This document shows, piece after piece, positions 57,906 through 64,000 of a stretch of 64,000 nt of DNA; within the stretch, counting starts at the first letter, position 1, and each line of letters begins with the position of its first letter. The position numbers and the translations under genes are program-made. Under the pieces are notes generated by a model. It saw only the letters and a list, made by a program, of their open reading frames with translations, was not told the DNA's origin and did not search any database. This stretch comes from Aporhodopirellula aestuarii (lineage in GTDB: Bacteria > Planctomycetota > Planctomycetia > Pirellulales > Pirellulaceae), in NCBI RefSeq assembly GCF_023701485.1, contig NZ_JAMQBK010000081.1:62001-126000 (forward strand). The letters run 5' to 3'.

Positions 57906-59193
57906 GGCGAAGTGCGCGTGCTTCCGAATCGGCCAACCACGCCGTGGCAAAATCATCGAGCCACTTCTCAGTCGCTTCGACGTCATCCAAAGCCGGCACC
58001 GCAATGCATGGATGCGAGAACGCAACCGTTTCGGCTTCCGTCGCGTCTTCATCGGATTCCGCTTCCGCCGAGCCTTCTGGGGATGCCGCAACAGCGACGG
58101 TGACTGGCGCGGATGCAGAAGCGGCCTGAACGTTGATCAGTCCGAAGTCAGACAAATCAAAGACCCCATCGCCGTTAAAGTCAAACGACAAAACCGCATC
58201 CACCGCATCGGCGTGGTTCTCGACCGGATCGGCTGAATCGACGATTTCGGCGGGAGACTCAACGGCCGGCTGCGTTTCAGATGACTCGATTGGGATCACC
58301 GGCGACGAGACTGCGGGTGATTCGATGACTGGGCTGACGAGCTCGGGGACTTCAATCGCCAGCGTTTCGATCGGTTCGCTCACTACCGGTACTTCGGGAA
58401 CCGCAGTTTTTTCGACCGGTTCCGATGCGGCAGGCGACTTGACCACGACATCAGTTGGCTCGGTTTCTTGCGGAAGAGGCGTCTCGAGATCGGTCTGCTC
58501 CTCATCCGCTGAAACGGCTGTTTCTACCGTCTCGGTTTTAGGCTCATTCGAATCAATTGTCTCTGGGTCAGATGCTACTGGTACCTCTGGCTCGTTCGCC
58601 GCCGCAACAATCGTGATGGTCTCGTGATCAAATCTCAGGTGCCGTTCGCCCAACGAAGCCGTTGGGGACGTGATCGTTTTCGAATTTCCTTTATGCAGAT
58701 CTAACGTCGCGGTACCGGGCTGATCACCAGCTCGCATGCGGATGAGCACGAAAGTTTCCGGAACGGCATTTCCGATCGGACGGCCAGACCCCAGCGCCGA
58801 TAAGGACGTGCCGCTGAGTCCCTCGATCACACCAGCTTCTTGATCGAGCGACCCTTTTTGCAACACCGGGAGGTTTGATGTGATGATCGTATCGAGCTGA
58901 AAATCCTCTTCGACGACATCGAGCAGACTGGCATCCCATTCGATGTCCAGACCGACGGACTGCAGCCCGTAACGAGTGGGATCAAATTCTTGCGCCGTCA
59001 CCCGGAGGAAAAACGTTTCTCCCGCCGTGATCGTATTGTCAGCGATCACCGCGCCGGGTACGCCACCGTTGTCGGTCAATAATTCGGATTCGAACGCAGC
59101 AACGGCCAACAGACGGCGACTCTCGAGTGATTCGAGCCGTAGAGAATGAGCGTGTCGGCGGCGCGATCGGTTGCGATTGACTTTCCGTGTCAT
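57883..59193 (-). CDS. Surface protein with cohesin-like domain and dockerin half
   Basis: A 436-aa product. ATG 59193 was chosen because AAGGGATCGAC lies directly upstream as a good ribosome binding site and the basic leader follows. Residues 20-31 are LESLESRRLLA, the planctomycete extracellular signature. Residues about 35-190 look like a cohesin: 'TITAGETFFLRVTAQ', 'GLQSVGLDIEWDASLLDVV', 'GVIEGLSGTSLSAL' and 'TFVLIRMRAGDQPGTATLDL' match the jelly-roll pattern. Residues 195-330 form a Pro/Glu/Val/Ser-rich linker. At about 335-360 one dockerin-like calcium half occurs (FDFNGDGVFDLSDFGLINVQ). The acidic C-terminus ends in 'WLDDFATAWLADSEARALRR'. It lies 126 bp downstream of another dockerin protein gene. 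Cohesin and dockerin in one chain suggests self-assembly; this is inference. Confidence 0.8.
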   Translation of the reverse strand: MTRKVNRNRSRRRHAHSLRLESLESRRLLAVAAFESELLTDNGGVPGAVIADNTITAGETFFLRVTAQEFDPTRYGLQSVGLDIEWDASLLDVVEEDFQLDTIITSNLPVLQKGSLDQEAGVIEGLSGTSLSALGSGRPIGNAVPETFVLIRMRAGDQPGTATLDLHKGNSKTITSPTASLGERHLRFDHETITIVAAANEPEVPVASDPETIDSNEPKTETVETAVSADEEQTDLETPLPQETEPTDVVVKSPAASEPVEKTAVPEVPVVSEPIETLAIEVPELVSPVIESPAVSSPVIPIESSETQPAVESPAEIVDSADPVENHADAVDAVLSFDFNGDGVFDLSDFGLINVQAASASAPVTVAVAASPEGSAEAESDEDATEAETVAFSHPCIAVPALDDVEATEKWLDDFATAWLADSEARALRREESQLF

Positions 59194-59319
59194 GTCGATC
59201 CCTTTGCCATCCTTGGCAGAGTGTCGATGGGAGATTGTTATGTTGCGGAGTGTCGAGTCGCTCCGTGGTGACGTCAAGAGAGATTTGCGGCCAAATCACG
59301 TGAAACACCGTGAAACCGG

Positions 59320-62300
59320 CTAAACCAGCATCCCGATCACCGAATCGACCGATCGGGCGTGTTCCTCATCTTCGTCTTCCCGATGGTTCGCACCGCTGGA
59401 GTCGCACCAATGCCAATCAAGCTCGAGATCGGCCGCGGGTGTGAGACTCTCATCGTCATGCTGGGCTCGAAACACCTCATCCAACGACACGTGGGAAGCG
59501 ACGGGCGTCGTCTCAGCTTCGTCCGTTCCCAAGTTTGCGGGGCATGATTCCTCGAATGAATGCAGGGCAGCTTCGGTGACACTCGTGTTTGCAATCGGTT
59601 CCCCACCGACCAACGCGGATGACGAGGCCGGGCTCTCCAAAGACGGCGGTGGCAATGTGACTTCAAACGGGATCGCGGTCCGCACGGACTGATCGATCTC
59701 GACGTTGATCGGTCCAAAGTCGCCCAATGAAATTTCGCGTGCCGGAGTTCCGCCGACAAGGAAGACGCACGTACCGGTCGCTTGATCCGCCCCGTTAGGA
59801 CAACGAACGTTAATGTCTTTGCTGGGATCGAATCGAACCGCCTGCTCGCGAATCACCGATTCCCGAATCAAAAGATCATTGAGAAAGACCGCATCTTCAA
59901 CGTCGACGACGCCATCGTAGGTAATATCGCTGTCATAGGTAGAGCCGCCGATCAATCGCACCGGGAACCGCAAATCCGCATCGGTAACAACTTCGATCCG
60001 TGCATCGGCCGCAAAGGTATGGGCGACTCGGTCGACGGGCGGACCTAACCAATCGGGCTGCTGGGCGAGGACTTGACCAGCATCATTTCGTTGCACCGGA
60101 GCATAAAAGACAAGAAGCTCGGCTGAACCCTTCGCTTCGACACGGATCGGGAAAACCGGGTCGACCAAACTTCCATCGGCCGCGACTTGTTTGACGGAAA
60201 CATAGTCCACTTCACGAGCATCAAGGTTGAGCGTGTTGATACCGGTGATGTTGAAACTGCTGCCGCTTTCGTTTTCAATCGTGATGGATTGCGTCGTCGC
60301 GAGAGCACGTTGCAGGAGCGGATATTCGGTCAACCAATCCTGGTACACGTCAGCGGGCCGGACGTATCGACCGATTTCCATCGCACCAAAATTCGGAGCC
60401 TGTGCGGTTCCTCGTGCCGCCTGCACGACAACTCCGCCACTGACGACGACGGTGTGTGATGGAGCGAGACCGTCAGTGGCGGTTTGCGGGAACGTCGAAA
60501 TCAATACGGTACCGCCCCCCGGATTGAGCACGTTCTCCCGCTCGAAATCGGCCTCGCGAACGACATAGCTATCTGGCGAGAGGGCACTGAAGCGATAACG
60601 ACCCTCGTCGTCGGTGACCGAAGTCGGCTCGAGTTGCGGATCGAACACACCATCGTTATTCAGATCCAAGAAATACTGAACGCCTTTGCGAACGTTTTCG
60701 TCCGCCTCCCAAACACCGTTTTGGTTTACGTCAGCCCACGAATAACCGAGGATCGTTCCAATGTCATTGGAGGGTGAGTTAACGAAGTCCTGTGAAATTC
60801 CGAAGTTCGTTGCAGATGTCTCAGTGGCCGAAGGCAGCCTCGGTGTGCCGATCGGTCGCGAAGCAACCGGTGCGGTTTGGTTAATCTCGATTTCCAGCTC
60901 ACCGGCACCGGGGAACGTGGTGTTGACCGCACTCGGAAGTTCGACGCGGATTTGATAAATGCCGTCAGGAACCGAACCGCTCGCAAAGAAATAAATACCT
61001 GTCTCCGTTGCAGCGTCGATTATCCCGTTTCCGTCGAGATCGAACGAACCGGTTTGGGATGAACCGAACAAGGTTGTGCCTTGGAACAGGCTCACTGTGA
61101 CGCCGTTGACCGCTGATTCGGACGCGTCCCAAACTCCATCCTGATTGGCATCATTCCAGACGAACCCCAAGGCGGCGATCTGTGACGGGGCCGGCAAGAC
61201 CGGGGTGCCCGCCCGAAAGACGCTCAGGGGCGCGATGAACTGAACCGTTTGAGTTTCGATCGGTTGCGGCGTGATTGTTTCGGTATCGGTATTGTTGCTC
61301 GGTTCAGGGTCGTCTTGTTCACCGTCAATGACCGCCGTGTTGGCGACCGGCGTTCCTGCCGTCCCACCATTGACGGAAACAGTGAGCGTCAACGTTTCAG
61401 ACGCACCTTGACCGAGAGCTCCTATCGTCCACACCCCGGTGGCTTCGTCGAAAACTCCGGCCGTGATGGTGAACGAATCCAGCGTCACGCCGGCCGGTAG
61501 AACATCCACAACTGTTACTCCGGTTGCGGAGCTTAGCGACGAAGCCGAATTGCTCGCGATGATCGTGTAGACGACCTGACTGCCTTCGATTGGTGCGGGA
61601 TTACTAGCCGATTTATCTACTGACAGATCCGCGGACGGTTGTGGTTGCGGGACGACCTCTGTTGTCGATTCATTATTCGTCGGATCTGGATCCGTTTCTT
61701 CCGCCGTCACACGCGCAAGGTTCACAAGATTCTGCAAAGCGGTGTCTAAATCGGCGCTAGCGACCACCGACACTGTCGATTGCTCTGCTGCACCGATATC
61801 GGGAAGGAGCCATGTAATTGTGCGGTTCACGGGATCGAATACGCCGCCGTCGCTCGCTGAAACAAAAGTCAAACCGTCAGGCAGCACATCGACGAGGGTC
61901 ACACCGGTCGCCACCGCATTGGATGTCGGTGCGTTTGCCACAACGATCTCAAACGTGACCGTGTCGCCGACAGTTGGCGTATCATTATCCACCGTCTTCG
62001 TCGCCGAAAGGTCAACGCTATTGACGGTCGCTGGCAGCTCCACCTCGTTGTTGGTCAGGTCGGGATCCTCTTGATCGCCCACGATCGTCGCCACGTTAAC
62101 CAGCGTACTTCCTGAAGTTTCAGCAGACACGATCACGCTGAGGGTGAGGGTCTGAGACTCACCCGGCGACAACTCCACTCCACTCCAAACGCCCGTGGTT
62201 GGATCGAAATCACCTTCGCTCGCCGCCGCTGACTCATAAGTCACACCAACGGGTAGAACATCGGTCACCGTGACGCCGGTCGCGGTCCCGACTGAATCGG

Positions 62301-63822
62301 CGGAATTGGTCGCGGTGACCGTATAGACGATGAGTTGGGATTCGTTCGGAGTCGCATCGTCAACGGCCTTTGCAACCGACAGATCCGCTGTGAGCGGCGC
62401 AGGTTCAGCGACATGAACGATCACAACGTCGTCGACATACCAACCCTCAGGATCTTCCCGAACGGGGTCGCCTGAATCGAACTCGAAGTCGACCGATATT
62501 GTTTGACCGGCGTACGCCGAGAGATCATAAGTCGCCGTCAGCCAGTCACCCGCGGTCTCAGGAAGCGTACCCGCCGCGCGGCTCAAGATGGGGGTGATCG
62601 TCGTGCCATCGTCCACCAAAACGGTCACAAAATCACGGGTCAGCTCCGGCCGGGTATCGAGCAAATAGCTGAAACTGAGGATCGATGTTCCCTCCGCGGG
62701 CAGCGTCACTTCCGGTGACGAAATCACACCTCGGTGATAACGATCGAGAATGGTACTGCCACCGCCGGTCGGCCCTTCAAATAATCCATAGTAGAACGAT
62801 CCCCTTAACGAGTGATTGAGTTGATTGTCCTCGCGTCGGCCCAGCGAACGGTGCCAAAGTCCACCCACTTCTCCACCCGAATTATCAATGACAAAACCGT
62901 CGGAGCCTTGATTGAAGTTGGCATAAAACAATTGGCGAACATCATCGGAGTCGCGTCGTGTGGCAAAGGCAAGGTCGCCCGAGACTCCACGCAGTGGCGA
63001 TTGAGTCGTTAGAAATGTTCGCATCCGGGTTATTGGATCGATCGTAAAGAAACGTCCCAAATGCGATTCGCTGCCATACAACAAACCCGATTCGGGATTG
63101 ACCGCGAGCCCAGTTGTGAATCCGTACGGAGTTTCATCGATGATCGAATGGGAATCGATCACACTCGCGTCGGTTACGTCGATGCGGTGTAAGGTCAAAG
63201 GCGAGAACCCGCCATCTTGCGAGGTCGCGTACAGCGTCCCGTCAGGATGCATTGCGATGGAAACCTGCCCCACCAATCCGGTGTCTCCGATCAGCGTCGC
63301 TTCGCCCGTGACCGGATCGATCGCAACTAATTTCGCCGACTCGGTTGGCCCGTTTAGTGACGCGGTGACTCCAAACACATGACCGGTCGAATCGCTGGTC
63401 AAATCGGCGATCGCGATAGGGCTACCGCTTAAACGCACTGCGACTCGACGAACGACGGCACCCTCGAGTGATTCGCGGACAACCAATTCACTGACCCGAG
63501 ACGCGTCCTGTCCTGACTGAGTGCTGGCGGCGGTGACGACGGTTCCATCGGGCAAAACGGCCAAGCCGGAAATGCCTTCATCGGAATCACTCACACCCAT
63601 CTGCAAAAGGCTGGCCGGCACGACCGGAGAAACCTCGTTGTCACGCAGATCAATTAAAGAGAGCACCGAGTGGTTGGCATCACCGTTCGTCGGCGCGTCG
63701 ATCGCGGAGACGAGGATGTCAGAAGCAAGTAGTTTCCGAGACTCGAGCGACTCAACCCGCAATCGCCGCGGGCGTCCTAAGTGTCGTATGGCGGTCGTCG
63801 ATTTTCTCGGCATCGCGGGCAT
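59320..63822 (-). CDS. 1500-aa surface protein with DUF11, SdrD-B-like and dockerin-like modules
   Basis: ATG 63822 starts MPAMPRKSTT; residues 22-34 (LRVESLESRKLLA) are the planctomycete extracellular signature. Residues about 40-320 look like an NHL/SMP-30-type propeller ('SIAMHPDGTLYATSQDGG', 'GLAVNPESGLLYGSES'). A jelly-roll follows (about 325-470, ending WYVDDVVIVHV). Three DUF11 repeats begin near 474, 604 and 727 (ADLSVAKAVDDATPN, VDLSATKTVDNDTP, ADLSVDKSASNPAP). Two SdrD-B-like domains begin near 880 and 1024 (GFVWNDANQDGVWD, GYSWADVNQNGVWE). A dockerin-like half is near 1298 (SDITYDGVVDVEDAVFLNDL), with a Cys pair and 'SLGDFGPINVEI' after it, then an acidic tail. It is a secreted structural or adhesive protein, probably co-transcribed with the cohesin-like gene. 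Confidence 0.88.
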   Translation of the reverse strand: MPAMPRKSTTAIRHLGRPRRLRVESLESRKLLASDILVSAIDAPTNGDANHSVLSLIDLRDNEVSPVVPASLLQMGVSDSDEGISGLAVLPDGTVVTAASTQSGQDASRVSELVVRESLEGAVVRRVAVRLSGSPIAIADLTSDSTGHVFGVTASLNGPTESAKLVAIDPVTGEATLIGDTGLVGQVSIAMHPDGTLYATSQDGGFSPLTLHRIDVTDASVIDSHSIIDETPYGFTTGLAVNPESGLLYGSESHLGRFFTIDPITRMRTFLTTQSPLRGVSGDLAFATRRDSDDVRQLFYANFNQGSDGFVIDNSGGEVGGLWHRSLGRREDNQLNHSLRGSFYYGLFEGPTGGGSTILDRYHRGVISSPEVTLPAEGTSILSFSYLLDTRPELTRDFVTVLVDDGTTITPILSRAAGTLPETAGDWLTATYDLSAYAGQTISVDFEFDSGDPVREDPEGWYVDDVVIVHVAEPAPLTADLSVAKAVDDATPNESQLIVYTVTATNSADSVGTATGVTVTDVLPVGVTYESAAASEGDFDPTTGVWSGVELSPGESQTLTLSVIVSAETSGSTLVNVATIVGDQEDPDLTNNEVELPATVNSVDLSATKTVDNDTPTVGDTVTFEIVVANAPTSNAVATGVTLVDVLPDGLTFVSASDGGVFDPVNRTITWLLPDIGAAEQSTVSVVASADLDTALQNLVNLARVTAEETDPDPTNNESTTEVVPQPQPSADLSVDKSASNPAPIEGSQVVYTIIASNSASSLSSATGVTVVDVLPAGVTLDSFTITAGVFDEATGVWTIGALGQGASETLTLTVSVNGGTAGTPVANTAVIDGEQDDPEPSNNTDTETITPQPIETQTVQFIAPLSVFRAGTPVLPAPSQIAALGFVWNDANQDGVWDASESAVNGVTVSLFQGTTLFGSSQTGSFDLDGNGIIDAATETGIYFFASGSVPDGIYQIRVELPSAVNTTFPGAGELEIEINQTAPVASRPIGTPRLPSATETSATNFGISQDFVNSPSNDIGTILGYSWADVNQNGVWEADENVRKGVQYFLDLNNDGVFDPQLEPTSVTDDEGRYRFSALSPDSYVVREADFERENVLNPGGGTVLISTFPQTATDGLAPSHTVVVSGGVVVQAARGTAQAPNFGAMEIGRYVRPADVYQDWLTEYPLLQRALATTQSITIENESGSSFNITGINTLNLDAREVDYVSVKQVAADGSLVDPVFPIRVEAKGSAELLVFYAPVQRNDAGQVLAQQPDWLGPPVDRVAHTFAADARIEVVTDADLRFPVRLIGGSTYDSDITYDGVVDVEDAVFLNDLLIRESVIREQAVRFDPSKDINVRCPNGADQATGTCVFLVGGTPAREISLGDFGPINVEIDQSVRTAIPFEVTLPPPSLESPASSSALVGGEPIANTSVTEAALHSFEESCPANLGTDEAETTPVASHVSLDEVFRAQHDDESLTPAADLELDWHWCDSSGANHREDEDEEHARSVDSVIGMLV

Positions 63823-64000
63823 GGTCTCGTTTGAAACTCAATACTACCAACCCTCCCTGTCGTCCCCTGAAGAAAACGATTCATTCAGAATCCACACGCC
63901 ATCATAAGCAAAACATTTGCAAAGATAGCAGTCTTCTCGATAAGTCAACTCAGATTCTTGGGAACCGCGACACCGGGCGATTCGGTCAGCCAAACTGCGG
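63823..64000. promoter_or_regulatory. Upstream region of the 1500-aa surface protein gene
   Basis: A 178-bp stretch, AT-richer than the neighbouring genes, that should include the promoter for the minus-strand gene pair. No clear ribosome binding site precedes the start, and no promoter consensus could be assigned. Confidence 0.3.

Noticed and set aside
57906-58091. Longer N-terminus for the DNA glycosylase
   Set aside because: It would overlap the surface protein's coding end by over 200 bp with an Arg-rich, shadow-like sequence that has no counterpart in the family.

Overview
The window looks like a chromosomal piece of a planctomycete, most likely of the Pirellulaceae (Rhodopirellula and relatives). 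The main reason is that four separate proteins begin with the basic leader and the L-E-x-L-E-x-R-x-L-L-A signature of the planctomycete extracellular domain. Large dockerin-bearing surface proteins, 'WP(E/Q)F' beta-propeller proteins and a cadherin-like/GEVED repertoire also fit. No tRNA, rRNA, insertion sequence, prophage or CRISPR array is visible.

Positions 1-39865 (minus strand) are filled by two giant surface-protein genes in tandem, separated by 106 bp. The downstream one (gene A, start 20190) runs off the left edge after 6730 codons; the upstream one (gene B, 39865-20297) is complete at 6522 aa. They are co-linear paralogues. Both have, in order, a signature N-terminus, a metzincin-like fold whose zinc motif has decayed, a pre-peptidase-C-like domain, right-handed beta-helix regions, arrays of a short module built round the strand motif 'FEFD/FEFN', a GDAPD/GEVED region and cadherin-like domains. 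B ends in a type I dockerin pair. A has an extra module array lying inside a cadherin-like domain.

Positions 39866-44490 hold a long non-coding region with two palindromes, then a minus-strand gene set: a 66-aa Cys protein, a 485-aa lipoprotein, a 206-aa unknown and a secreted von Willebrand A protein. From 44693 rightward come a proline-rich TPR-like protein and a Wza-type polysaccharide export protein (a 4-bp gap, one operon), then a diaminopimelate-decarboxylase-like enzyme and a 2Fe-2S ferredoxin. Positions 50130-54729 hold a repeat-rich intergenic region, a serine-rich internally duplicated protein, an EF-hand protein, a PQQ-type beta-propeller protein and an exported unknown protein.

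Positions 54979-57228 carry two divergent nucleotide-sugar genes: a UDP-glucuronate 4-epimerase-like SDR and a UDP-GlcNAc 2-epimerase. With the export gene they point to surface polysaccharide synthesis. Positions 57237-63822 (minus) hold a 3-methyladenine DNA glycosylase overlapping the end of a cohesin-like plus dockerin surface protein, preceded by a 1500-aa DUF11/SdrD-B/dockerin surface protein.

Taken together, the window encodes cell-surface architecture: giant adhesin-like proteins, a possible cohesin/dockerin pairing (inferred), calcium-binding loops in several proteins, and polysaccharide precursor and export genes. Translations outside the listed complete reading frames (gene A) were made by eye, with the frame spot-checked at several points.
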